Source: Syntrophorhabdus sp. PtaB.Bin027 | GTDB taxonomy: Bacteria > Desulfobacterota > Syntrophorhabdia > Syntrophorhabdales > Syntrophorhabdaceae | Direction of reading: 5' to 3' | Length of the DNA stretch: 64,000 nucleotides | NCBI GenBank assembly: GCA_002067585.1 | Contig: MVQO01000214.1 | Coordinates: 1-64,000 of the forward strand | Made by a program: the position numbers and the translations under genes | The notes under the pieces: model-generated | The model's database searches: none | The model's input: only the letters and a program-made list of their open reading frames with translations | What the model was told of the DNA's origin: nothing | Shown here: positions 53,721-61,801 of the stretch, in pieces | Layout of the letters: each line of letters opens with the position of its first letter | Position numbering within the stretch: the first letter of the stretch is position 1

Positions 53721-55265
53721 GTGATTGAGAAAATGGTGCTAAATATTGGTTGTTGGATAGAGAAGTGGGCCAGAATACAGCCGAAAAAGATAGCCCTCAT
53801 TTCAGAGGGCGTACCTTATACATACCGTAATCTAAACCAGCGTATTAATCGTCTTTCCAATTTTCTTCTCTATATGGGGATGGAGAAGGGTGACCGTGTT
53901 GCAGTGTTACTTCGTAACTGTAGGCAATATATCGAAATTTTTCTTGCACTTTCAAAGACTGGGGGTATCCTTGTTCCCCTGAATTGGCGTCTTGCATTAC
54001 CCGAGACCGAGTTTATCGTGCGCGATAGCAGTCCTCGATTCATCATTTTCGATGAGGAGTTTATGAGAAACGCTGCCATGCTCCGCGAGAAACTCCCAGT
54101 GTTTAAGGAAATATTTTGCACTTCCGGGGAGAATAAAAGAGTTTGTGAAGTGCCAACCTGGGCCATTGACTATGAAAGCTCAATCATGACCTACCCTGAT
54201 TCAGAGCCAAACATACCCTGGGAATCCGGGGCACAAGATCCACACATCATTATGTATACATCCGGTACAACAGGGCTGCCCAAAGGGGCTATCCTCTCTC
54301 ATCAGAAAACCTTCTTTAATGTCCTGAACGCTGGAATCTATTTTGATCTTACAAGTCATGATATTGTTATGGTTGCAAGGCCCATGTTTCATTCAGGGGG
54401 ACTCATAGTTGAACTTGCTCCCATTCTTTACCGTGGAGGAACAGTTATTGTAAGGAAGAGATTCAGCCCCCAAGAAATACTGGAAACGGTGGAAAATGAG
54501 AGAGTTACAGTCCTTGAGTTACCGGCAACGGTCTACAACATAATTCTTAATGAGTGCGATATATCAAAATTCGATTTATCAAGTGTCAAATGCTTTTTCA
54601 CGGGCGGGGAACGAATACCCGTTGCACTGCTCAAAGCCTATGCCGAGAAGGGGATCATTATTTCTCAGATCTATGGTCTTACAGAGGTATCAACTATCTT
54701 CTGGCTTCCTGCAGGTAGAGCCATTGAGAAAATGGGTTCTGTGGGCCAACCTGCTTTCCACGGGGAGGTAAAGATAGTGGATGGCAAAGGCAAACCAGTC
54801 ATGGCAGGGGAAATTGGAGAAATTGTTGTCAAAGGTCCCATAGTGATGAATGGTTACTGGAAAAGGCCTGATCTGACAAGACAAGTCATGAGGGGGGGTT
54901 GGCTTCAAACTGGTGATCTTGCGAGATTTGATGAGGATGGTTTTGCGTACATTGTTGATAGAAAAAAGGACATGTTCATAAGTGGCGGAGAGAACGTTTA
55001 CCCTGCAGAAGTGGAAAAGGCTCTTTTCAGTCACCCGTCGGTGCTTGATGCGGCAGTGATTGGTGTAACCGATAAGAAATGGGGGGAAGTTGGCAAGGCA
55101 TTTATCGTGCCCAAAGAAGGTTGTTCAATCTCGGCTGACGAGATCCGTTCATTTCTTGAAGATAAGCTTGCCCGATACAAAATCCCACAACATATTGAGT
55201 TTATTAAAAAACTTCCAAAAACAGCATCGGGTAAAATCAAAAAAAATCTTTTGAAATCGTTTTAA
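53721..55265 (+). CDS. AMP-forming acyl-CoA synthetase
   Basis: The 514-residue product is an ANL-superfamily ligase: P-loop IMYTSGTTGLPKGAIL, the A5 motif YGLTEVSTIFWLP, the A7 motif GWLQTGDLARFDEDG and RKKDMFISGGENVYP, and the C-terminal Lys in LPKTASGKIKKN. It activates a carboxylic acid with ATP and CoA; an aromatic or fatty acid is possible. It begins at GTG 53721 behind GGAGCG. Confidence 0.9.
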   Translation: MIEKMVLNIGCWIEKWARIQPKKIALISEGVPYTYRNLNQRINRLSNFLLYMGMEKGDRVAVLLRNCRQYIEIFLALSKTGGILVPLNWRLALPETEFIVRDSSPRFIIFDEEFMRNAAMLREKLPVFKEIFCTSGENKRVCEVPTWAIDYESSIMTYPDSEPNIPWESGAQDPHIIMYTSGTTGLPKGAILSHQKTFFNVLNAGIYFDLTSHDIVMVARPMFHSGGLIVELAPILYRGGTVIVRKRFSPQEILETVENERVTVLELPATVYNIILNECDISKFDLSSVKCFFTGGERIPVALLKAYAEKGIIISQIYGLTEVSTIFWLPAGRAIEKMGSVGQPAFHGEVKIVDGKGKPVMAGEIGEIVVKGPIVMNGYWKRPDLTRQVMRGGWLQTGDLARFDEDGFAYIVDRKKDMFISGGENVYPAEVEKALFSHPSVLDAAVIGVTDKKWGEVGKAFIVPKEGCSISADEIRSFLEDKLARYKIPQHIEFIKKLPKTASGKIKKNLLKSF

Positions 55266-56504
55266 GATGCAATAGAGTGAGGTGTTGTGGATGGAAGCAA
55301 AAGTTAACACACCTTCATACCATTTTTCTGTACCGAATAAGGCATGGCAAAAATTCGCGATAAACTTCATATCGTGGGAGTTCCACCAACAGGTAATAGG
55401 GACGTGAGGCAGTGGATGTCTGCATTTGCAAGAGTGCATAAAATCAAGCCTTTGCACAAACCGTTTATTACTCTATGTAAAGGGCTGAAAATGTTGATGG
55501 AAAAGATCGTATTTTGTAATTGTACACGGAAATATCCATGATTATAGTGCAGAATTATATCGTAATTATTGATGAATTTGTTGCGCATTTATTCTATTCA
55601 TATTAGAAATATGGTAATAATATCAGGAAGCACATGCTTCACATCCTCATGTTGTACACAGGTTTTCCACAATTTTTGTTTAAAACTTCAAAAAAACAGA
55701 CAGGTTGACAACTTTTTGAAACGGTATATGGACTAAAATCGAGCATTAAATACGTTATACGATTGATAAGGAGGGAGACTGATTTTGAATGAGGTAGATA
55801 GATGATGATAACCATACAAAACGTCGAAGAGACGACACTATTCGTCAATAACATCAAAAATTGAATAGTTTTTTCTGATTATGATTTTTAAGCGTTACAT
55901 TTGCACTAAATAGCCATCCAATCACTCAATACAATCCCGTAACTGCTGGATTATAATGGATTTAACTATAACGCGGCTTTCTTGGCATTGTCTTTTTGAG
56001 TGACCTGACAACATACCAGTGTTTGCCCAGTTTCACAAATGCAAGACATCTTTATTATGAGTCTATGCATTGTCAGATTGTAACGTCGAGACCTGTTTCT
56101 GGATCATTTCATTCCTGTGGTGGGAAAGCTGCTGAGATTGTAATGAGCTCATATCCTCTGATATCAAATAATTAACATGAATGGTTAGGAAGCGCTTGGA
56201 AGATTTATGCACAAGCAACGCCCAAAAAAACCACTTGACAAGTTTCCACCCCCAGCGATACACTATGACAAATACGGTAGGTCGCAAGCAGGGGTAACAT
56301 TTACAGGAAGGGTGTTGCCAGACCGTGTCACCAATAAGACTAAAATAATCAAACGGTTCTGCCCAATTCACAAAAGTTGTCTGGTTTTGCGCCCACTGAG
56401 GTATATCAATCATTCTGGTTATACAGGAAAGAAGCAGGGCGGTGGCGATTAATAAAGCGGAAATGTTGATTTTTCCTGATAGCAAGAACAGGGAGGTAGA
56501 GTTC
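55266..56504. other. Long stretch without a clear gene
   Basis: About 1.2 kb with only short ORFs. One plus-strand ORF at 55344-55541 (65 codons) and AAGGAGGG at about 55770, followed by very short frames, may be leftovers of decayed genes. A minus-strand frame around 56063-56475 has a hydrophobic start and an amphipathic end but no convincing start codon. I see no RNA gene. Confidence 0.35.
56063..56476 (-). other. Possible membrane-protein ORF or remnant
   Basis: The frame reads NISALLIATALLLSCITRM, DIPQWAQNQTTFVNWAEP and ends SSLQSQQLSHHRNEMIQKQ, which looks like a helix, a loop and a coiled coil. There is no ribosome site and no ATG; a TTG near 56476 is the only start. It lies opposite the start of the 56505 gene. 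Low confidence that it is real. Confidence 0.25.
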
Positions 56505-57323
56505 GTGAAGAAACACATAAAAATAACTGTCGCCGTGCTAATCAGTATCATTTTTGCCTCCACAGGTTTTGCATTCTCCAAAGTGCCTCCTGAAAAATCA
56601 AGCAAAGAAAATTTAGTGACCGAGAAAGTACCAGCACCACAGGCGCCAGGCACTTCAGAAAACACAGCAACTCTGAAAAAGATTATGACGGAACCGAAAA
56701 TTTCAGGGTTTGTAGGAACAGCAACGCTTATTGAAGAAAACCTGATGCAGGTGAAGGATAAAAAAGAGGTAGTAACCTTTGATACCAGTAACCCGGTACT
56801 AAAGGGCTACAAAGACTTGAGTGATGTAGTCGTTGGAGATACAGTAGCTGTTGAGTATACAAAAGATGGTATTAAGATCACGAAACTGAGGGGAACAACG
56901 AAAGCAAAAGTACTTGTGAAGAAGAAGGCTGAAAGGGTAAAGAAGAGCCCCAAAAGGATAGCACTAACAAAAATAATAGCAGAAACAAAGGGTTCAGGGT
57001 TTGTGGGAACTGTAACAATGGTTTATTCGAACTTGATAGATGTCTTGAGTAAAAAGGGAGAGGTAGTAACCTTTGATACCAGTAACCCGGTACTAAAGGG
57101 CTACAAAGACTTGAGCGATGTAGTCGTTGGAGATACAGTGGCTGTTGAGTATACAAAAGATGGTATTAAGATCACGAAACTGAGGGGAACAACGAAAGCA
57201 AAAGCACTTGTGAAGAAGAAGACTGAAATGGAAACTAAGTCCCCAAGGAAAACAGTTGTCACTCGGGTCACTTGCACAGGCAAAGGACCGTGTGCAGTTT
57301 CTGTTGACAAGAAGGCAGATTAA
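56505..57323 (+). CDS. Exported protein with two near-identical repeat domains
   Basis: The product of 272 residues begins at GTG 56505 with GGGAGG ahead and has a signal peptide (KITVAVLISIIFASTGFAFS). Two copies of a domain of about 77 residues follow (SGFVGTATLIEENL and SGFVGTVTMVYSNL onwards), each ending in a lysine-rich linker. The DNA of the last 56 codons of each is almost the same. It resembles small beta-barrel proteins of the periplasm. The tail has CTGKGPCAVS. Function unknown. Confidence 0.68.
   Translation: MKKHIKITVAVLISIIFASTGFAFSKVPPEKSSKENLVTEKVPAPQAPGTSENTATLKKIMTEPKISGFVGTATLIEENLMQVKDKKEVVTFDTSNPVLKGYKDLSDVVVGDTVAVEYTKDGIKITKLRGTTKAKVLVKKKAERVKKSPKRIALTKIIAETKGSGFVGTVTMVYSNLIDVLSKKGEVVTFDTSNPVLKGYKDLSDVVVGDTVAVEYTKDGIKITKLRGTTKAKALVKKKTEMETKSPRKTVVTRVTCTGKGPCAVSVDKKAD
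56766..56934 (+). repeat. Direct repeat copy 1 within exported protein gene
   Basis: These 169 bases match 57060-57228 with about four differences. The offset is 294 bases, 98 codons, so the frame is kept. Confidence 0.9.
57060..57228 (+). repeat. Direct repeat copy 2 within exported protein gene
   Basis: Second copy of the 169-base block. The flanking parts of the two domains are clearly diverged, so the identical core points to recent duplication or gene conversion. Confidence 0.9.
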
Positions 57324-57607
57324 GCACTTACTTCTTGATTTCTTTTGTTATATTAAATAAGTTTTATTCTTTGTTATTGGAATAGCCATCACAATTACTG
57401 CAAGACTGCCATCTTTTTTTGACAGGGTCGATAGTTATTCAGCAATCCTCTTGTGTCTATAAATTTGACAACCAGCCGTTTCGTTAGTTCGTCATATTCT
57501 GAACTACGCACTGGAAATTCTCGGCTCCCGAAAATTGAAAGTTACAGCTGAACATGCGTTCAAAACCCATTGACAATTCAAAGGTTTATTGATATAAAAA
57601 AAGCAGT

Positions 57608-57683
57608 GGGGCTGTAGCTCAGTTGGGAGAGCGCATGACTGGCAGTCATGAGGTCGAGGGTTCGACCCCCTTCAGCTCCACCA
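57608..57683 (+). tRNA. tRNA-Ala (anticodon GGC)
   Basis: The cloverleaf is complete: acceptor GGGGCTG/CAGCTCC with the alanine identity pair G3-U70, D arm GCTC/GAGC, anticodon stem CATGA/TCATG with loop CTGGCAG (anticodon GGC at 57641-57643), T arm GAGGG/CCCTT with loop TTCGACC, discriminator A and an encoded CCA at 57681-57683. An integrase gene ends 24 bases downstream on the other strand. Confidence 0.97.
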
Positions 57684-57706
57684 GTTATTTCAAGCAGTTA
57701 CAACCA

Positions 57707-58780
57707 TCAGCCATTCTGAACAATCTCTAAATTGTGCACTTTTTGTGCAGTAGATTCTTGTGTGAGTCTTTCAGCAAGGATATCTACTGCTTTCACTTTA
57801 TGTGAAGGAGCAAGGTGAGCATATCTTAAAGTCATTGTGAGGGTTTTATGCCCAAGAAGCTCCTTAACTGTTGCCAAATCGACTCCAGCCATTACAAGGT
57901 GACTGGCAAAAGTGTGCCTTAAGTCGTGGAAATGAAAGTCCTTGATACCTGCTCTTCTGCAAGCCGAGGCAAAAGAATGTTTAATGTCTTGATATGGTTG
58001 ACCATTCCTGTTGTCATAGAATACAAATGGTACATCCAATCGTCTTGTCTGCCTCTGAAACATTTCCTGTAACGGCTCGTTGATAGGAACTTCTCTCCTC
58101 TCACCATTTTTAGTTATTTCGAGCAGTATAAATCCATGCTTCAAATCTACTTGATTCCAACAGAGATTTAGAATCTCTGCCTTTCTCATTCCAGTGTGTA
58201 AAGCTGTAAAAACAATGGGCTTTAAATGATTGTCACATGAATTGAGAAGTAGTTGGCATTCTTCTTTTGAAAGGAATCTGAGCCTCTTATTGTTTTCTTG
58301 CAGAAGCTTTACTTTTCTTATCCCTTTCAGCACACTCTCTTCAACCATGTTCCAATCGACTGCTTTGGTGAACATATGCTTCAGGGTTGCCAAGAACCGG
58401 TTAATCGTTGCAGGTTTGTTTCCCTTCTGCATCCTTTCAGTCTGGAACTGCTCCACAAGCATCGTGTTAAATCTTCTGAGAGGAAGGTTGCCAAACTTGT
58501 CAACTAACTGTTTTATAAGATATTTTTTGCCATTGAAACATCTTTGCCTTTCAGCCCAGACAAGATAGGCATCGGCAAGTTCCCTGAAAATATGGTTTTC
58601 AATCTTGTGTATCTCAGGTAGCTCTCCTTCCTTAACTTCCTTCCTACGATCAATCAGTTTTGATTCGGCATCTTTTATTTTAGACGAACCCGTAGATTCT
58701 CTGATGATCCTACCATCAGGGCCAGCATACCGAATCCAATAGATGTTGCCTCGTTTGTAAATTCCTTTTGTTTTAGCCAT
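57707..58780 (-). CDS. Tyrosine recombinase/phage-type integrase
   Basis: The 357-residue product has an N-terminal SAM-like core-binding domain and a catalytic domain with the residues R-H-R-H-Y: HTGMRKAEILNL, HDLRHTFASHLVMAG, LGHKTLTMTLRYAHL. The DUF-type AP2-like start (KGIYKRGNIYWIRYAGPDGR) is common in deltaproteobacterial islands. It lies beside the tRNA-Ala 3' end, the classic location of an integrase next to its attachment site. Confidence 0.95.
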   Translation of the reverse strand: MAKTKGIYKRGNIYWIRYAGPDGRIIRESTGSSKIKDAESKLIDRRKEVKEGELPEIHKIENHIFRELADAYLVWAERQRCFNGKKYLIKQLVDKFGNLPLRRFNTMLVEQFQTERMQKGNKPATINRFLATLKHMFTKAVDWNMVEESVLKGIRKVKLLQENNKRLRFLSKEECQLLLNSCDNHLKPIVFTALHTGMRKAEILNLCWNQVDLKHGFILLEITKNGERREVPINEPLQEMFQRQTRRLDVPFVFYDNRNGQPYQDIKHSFASACRRAGIKDFHFHDLRHTFASHLVMAGVDLATVKELLGHKTLTMTLRYAHLAPSHKVKAVDILAERLTQESTAQKVHNLEIVQNG

Positions 58781-58782
58781 AG

Positions 58783-58992
58783 TTACTGTTCACCTTCCTT
58801 TTTGTTTTGTCCTTGTAGTTCTGCTTCAATACGATCCAAAAGTAAACACAAAGTTTTTGATGGAGTTCTATCACCTCCTTCTAACATGTAGATGTAGTTC
58901 CCGGCAACACCAGTTAGTTTACCCAGGGCTGTCTGGGATAGCTTAAATTGTTTCCTCAAAGTCTTGATTCTTTCTGGTGTCCACGAACGCAT
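58783..58992 (-). CDS. Small helix-turn-helix repressor of the island
   Basis: The 69-residue product MRSWTPERIKTLRKQFKLSQ is an XRE-type HTH: LSQTALGKLTGVAGNYIYMLEGG. ATG 58992 is seven bases after a TATAAA box, so the message should be leaderless. A perfect palindrome lies in its own promoter. Its stop is two bases before the integrase start, so it and the integrase form an operon. Confidence 0.82.
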   Translation of the reverse strand: MRSWTPERIKTLRKQFKLSQTALGKLTGVAGNYIYMLEGGDRTPSKTLCLLLDRIEAELQGQNKKEGEQ

Positions 58993-58999
58993 AACATAC

Positions 59000-59028
59000 T
59001 TTATACATCTAACATTGTTAGAAGTCAA
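59000..59028 (-). promoter_or_regulatory. Promoter with internal operator for the HTH repressor
   Basis: On the minus strand TTGACT (59028-59023) and TATAAA (59005-59000) lie 17 bases apart, and the perfect palindrome TCTAACAATGTTAGA (59022-59008) fills the spacer. This suggests self-repression by the downstream HTH protein. Confidence 0.72.
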
Positions 59029-59117
59029 GTAAAAGAATGAAGTGCACAATTTGGTGCACAGTACCATCCAACATACTGATATCTTAAAACCTATTTTCCG
59101 TGGAACTTGATAAATTA

Positions 59118-59480
59118 TCAAGAGGCCTTCCCCCCTTTAAGCAGATTTAGGCCATTTTTTGATTGGCTAATTTCTGGTACACTATTCCGTTCAAGCCAAG
59201 CATCAATTGCACTCCTCTTAAAGAGTACCTTGCCAGATGTTGTACCATTTGACCTTTTACCCTGCTGGCTGGGGAGTTTAATGAAGGGTATCTCGTTGAG
59301 ATGGGTTCTCTCATATACCCAACTTTTGGAAACATGGAGATATTCAGATAGACTCTTAACATCCAGATATTCATTATCAGACGTATAGGATTGTTTGGAC
59401 AAAAGATGTCTCAGTCGTTTTTCAAGCTTATCGACAATGGAATCAATGTCTTGATCAGATAATTGAAAATCAATGTTCAT
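59118..59480 (-). CDS. Excisionase/AlpA-like winged-helix DNA-binding protein
   Basis: The 120-residue product begins at ATG 59480 with AGGAG ahead and has the MerR/Xis-like helix-turn-helix YLDVKSLSEYLHVSKSWVYE then VLFKRSAIDAWLERN. Such genes near integrases are recombination directionality factors or regulators. An unusual hairpin lies 24 bases upstream. Confidence 0.78.
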   Translation of the reverse strand: MNIDFQLSDQDIDSIVDKLEKRLRHLLSKQSYTSDNEYLDVKSLSEYLHVSKSWVYERTHLNEIPFIKLPSQQGKRSNGTTSGKVLFKRSAIDAWLERNSVPEISQSKNGLNLLKGGKAS

Positions 59481-59503
59481 ATTTTCTCCTAATAAATCCT
59501 GTG

Positions 59504-59540
59504 AATACCTTGGGGGGGGGTATACACCCCCCAAGGTATT
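59504..59540 (-). terminator. 14-bp perfect hairpin upstream of excisionase-like gene
   Basis: AATACCTTGGGGGG (59504-59517) pairs with CCCCCCAAGGTATT (59527-59540). It may end transcription from upstream genes or sit in the leader of the excisionase-like gene. Confidence 0.7.
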
Positions 59541-59737
59541 TGTTTGTATTTCAAATAAGTTCAGATGCCGTTTGTTTCTCAAAAAAATGAAAAAGCATCG
59601 TTTTACTTCAGCCAACCATGTCTGTTGAGGCCTGTGCAGGTCCTATGAGCAGATGAAAAAAAACCGGGCAATAAAGCATCTCCTGGCTATTCCAATGTGC
59701 TTAAAGGACCTGTAGAGCCTCTATGGGAAACAATCAT

Positions 59738-59755
59738 TGACGGTTTAAACCGTCA
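59738..59755. promoter_or_regulatory. 18-bp perfect palindrome
   Basis: TGACGGTTTAAACCGTCA reads the same on both strands with no spacer. It lies just past the stop of the Cys-rich gene at 59769. A dimeric DNA-binding protein site is more likely than a terminator because there is no loop or T run. Confidence 0.6.
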
Positions 59756-59768
59756 GTGGATTATGTTT

Positions 59769-60014
59769 CTAATCCAATCCTCTGGCCTTTTTCATGTACT
59801 CCTTATTGTAGAGATGAAAAGGGTAGAGGGTACATTCAAGATTTTTACAGTCCCAAGGTTCAGGATTTGTATAGTACCTTGTGCAGTCGTAACAGTGAGC
59901 CTTAACAGCTTCCCAAATAGTGAGATTTTCTCCTCTCAGATGTTTCAGTAATTTAGATTTTCCGTTTGCCTTTCTGCCGATTTCCTTTACTACTTTGATT
60001 CGATTCTCACTCAT
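59769..60014 (-). CDS. Small Cys-rich protein (island), paralogue of next gene
   Basis: The 81-residue product MSENRIKVVKEIGRKANGKS has a lysine-rich N-terminus and a C-terminal metal-binding-like pattern: AVKAHCYDCTRYY, then WDCKNLECTLYPFHLYNK. ATG 60014 follows GAGGGGG and overlaps the upstream gene by eight bases. The cysteine pattern recalls small proteins common in phage and mobile DNA, of unknown function. Confidence 0.72.
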   Translation of the reverse strand: MSENRIKVVKEIGRKANGKSKLLKHLRGENLTIWEAVKAHCYDCTRYYTNPEPWDCKNLECTLYPFHLYNKEYMKKARGLD

Positions 60015-60249
60015 GGTGTTCGGCCCCCTCACGTTTACTTTCCTTGTATGGCATGAACTGGTAGAGTGGACAGTCGGGTATTTCACAGTCACAAAGACCA
60101 TCCGTGTATCCGCCCATGCATTCGTAACAATTTGCCAGGACCGCCTCTTTCAGCGTTAACCTCTCACCTCTGCGGTGTCTTACGAGTTCACCTCTTCCTT
60201 TTGCCTTTTTCCCTATGCCACTATTGGATTTGATCTCATTCTTAATCAT
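60007..60249 (-). CDS. Small Cys-rich protein (island), paralogue of previous gene
   Basis: The 80-residue product MIKNEIKSNSGIGKKAKGRG has the same plan: VRHRRGERLTLKEAVLANCY, ECMGGYTDG, CDCEIPDCPLYQFMPYK. The start overlaps the upstream gene's stop by eight bases. Six or so conserved cysteines fit zinc or Fe-S binding. It is translationally coupled on both sides. Confidence 0.72.
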   Translation of the reverse strand: MIKNEIKSNSGIGKKAKGRGELVRHRRGERLTLKEAVLANCYECMGGYTDGLCDCEIPDCPLYQFMPYKESKREGAEHHE

Positions 60250-61114
60250 TGTTTGCCTCCATGGATTCTTTACGTTGCTCCATAACTTTTTTGTAAAGAG
60301 GTGTTTTTACTTCTGGTTTGTTAAAATGCTGGAAGGTATAGGCAGCAGGATCGTCATACGCTGTCCGTGTGTATTCAATAAGCATTTCTATTATGATTTT
60401 GTCATCATCGATTCTCACAGTTTCATTACCATCTGAACAGATCGGAAGTTCTGCCTCTAACTTACTGAATTCAGACAGTGTGAGTTTTGGATGGTCTTTG
60501 CCTGTTTTAAGGCGGAACAGAGAAACCATAAGTTTAACCGGAGAACCAAGAAACGCTGAAGCGCAGTAATCTTCTAAAGTAATGAGCTGGTTAGGGTCCA
60601 TCTCTTCGGCCATTGAATATACATCTCCAGGCCAATCATCAACATCCATAGGCTCAGTTTCGGTATATATGCCTGGTTCCAGTTCGGTTTCGTTAGTGGT
60701 ATGGACTTTCTGGCTCTCTATGAATTCTTGAAAAGCCGTCCGGAATCTTCTGAAGTTCACCTTATAGTGTGTTGTTGCATGGCCATTCGCCATGTGGAGT
60801 TCTGTCTCTATGATCCCAAGTTTCCTAAGATGTTTTCTCGCTTTCATCATGGTGTACCTGGATAAGCCAAGTTCTTCCCTCCATTCCCTGTCTGATTTGT
60901 AGACCAATCTTTTGGGGTTTGTAGTCTTGTCAGCCCAGTATAAGAGTTGGCAGAGAAAAAGGGCCATTTCTGGATCGCCCAGAAATCGAATCATCTCCTG
61001 GTGGACAGATATTTGATATCCATTTCCAGAAACTCTGCTGATAAACTCAAATACCATATCCTTAAAGCTTGGTTTACCATCTTCAGTTTTTTGTTCAGCA
61101 CCACTTAATTTCAT
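60242..61114 (-). CDS. Winged-helix replication-type protein of the island
   Basis: The 290-residue product has a helix-rich N-terminal part with LGDPEMALFLCQLLYWADK and WREELGLSRYTMMKARKHLRKLGIIE, a winged helix of the type found in phage replication organisers and DnaD-like proteins. The C-terminal half (LLIEYTRTAYDDP region and FNKPEVKTPLYKKVMEQ) is less clear. AAGGAGG lies before ATG 61114. It is the first of three overlapping genes. A replication or regulatory role is inferred. Confidence 0.6.
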   Translation of the reverse strand: MKLSGAEQKTEDGKPSFKDMVFEFISRVSGNGYQISVHQEMIRFLGDPEMALFLCQLLYWADKTTNPKRLVYKSDREWREELGLSRYTMMKARKHLRKLGIIETELHMANGHATTHYKVNFRRFRTAFQEFIESQKVHTTNETELEPGIYTETEPMDVDDWPGDVYSMAEEMDPNQLITLEDYCASAFLGSPVKLMVSLFRLKTGKDHPKLTLSEFSKLEAELPICSDGNETVRIDDDKIIIEMLIEYTRTAYDDPAAYTFQHFNKPEVKTPLYKKVMEQRKESMEANND

Positions 61115-61202
61115 ACTTGTCCTCCTTGAGAAACTTTCTATACGCTTTAGCCTGGAGAATTAAAATTCGATTTTCTCCAGTAGTACTTTTTTTACCCCCT
61201 CA

Positions 61203-61320
61203 CTATACTCAAAACGTGTTTCTAATTTTGACAAGGTCACAGAACATTGATTGAAAAGATAGTGAGCCTCAAATTTATAGGGGGGGTAAAATTTATCCCT
61301 CCTACTATACTCCAAATGTG
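61203..61320. repeat. Two copies of a 16-base motif, 102 bases apart
   Basis: CTATACTCAAAACGTG (61203-61218) and CTATACTCCAAATGTG (61305-61320) differ at two places. On the minus strand each contains GAGTATAG. They lie upstream of the gene at 60242-61114. Confidence 0.6.
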
Positions 61321-61556
61321 AATGTTAATAAGAATGGGACCCTGGATGGACGGTTTAGATACTCAGGTGAGAGTATTTTGTAGGTAACTATTTGAATTGG
61401 GGAAGCGTTGGCATTTGAAGGAATCCTTCCCAAGCGATTGATATGCTATAATGCTCTGTAGGATTTCAAACTATGACTCATGTCAGCTTTTCTCGAAATC
61501 ATTGAGGGTTTTTAACTCGGACATCCTGTTTTCTTACTATCACCAGGTTTAATTCT

Positions 61557-61620
61557 GAAATCGACCAACTTAGCTGCTTGAAATGAAACAACTTAGCTGT
61601 TCGAAATCGGGCAACTAATA
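61557..61620. repeat. 23-base tandem repeat (about 2.5 copies)
   Basis: CAACTTAGCTGCTTGAAAT (61565-61583) and CAACTTAGCTGTTCGAAAT (61588-61606) repeat at a 23-base period, with a partial third unit (GAAATCGGGCAACTA). Either the end of the adjacent insertion sequence or iterons. Confidence 0.7.
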
Positions 61621-61801
61621 ACATAGAATACACATATAATACACATAGACTACTAAGATTAATTAGTATTGGTCCAATCTCAATTTATCTCCGTTGGGAG
61701 ACTTCGATAAATTTCAATTGTCCCTCTAACCAAATGCCCAGAATATACTAAACACCTTAGCATGGCGGCGGCACGTTCAAGCCGCCTACTATAGCCAAAG
61801 A

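Larger units (their letters stand above)
61115..61801. other. Intergenic region with repeats between island gene and transposase remnant
   Basis: No gene is visible. It has two copies of a 16-base word (61203-61218 and 61305-61320), a 23-base tandem repeat at 61557-61620 and an AT-rich part near 61620-61670. These may be promoter/operator, iteron or insertion-sequence end signals. Confidence 0.45.
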
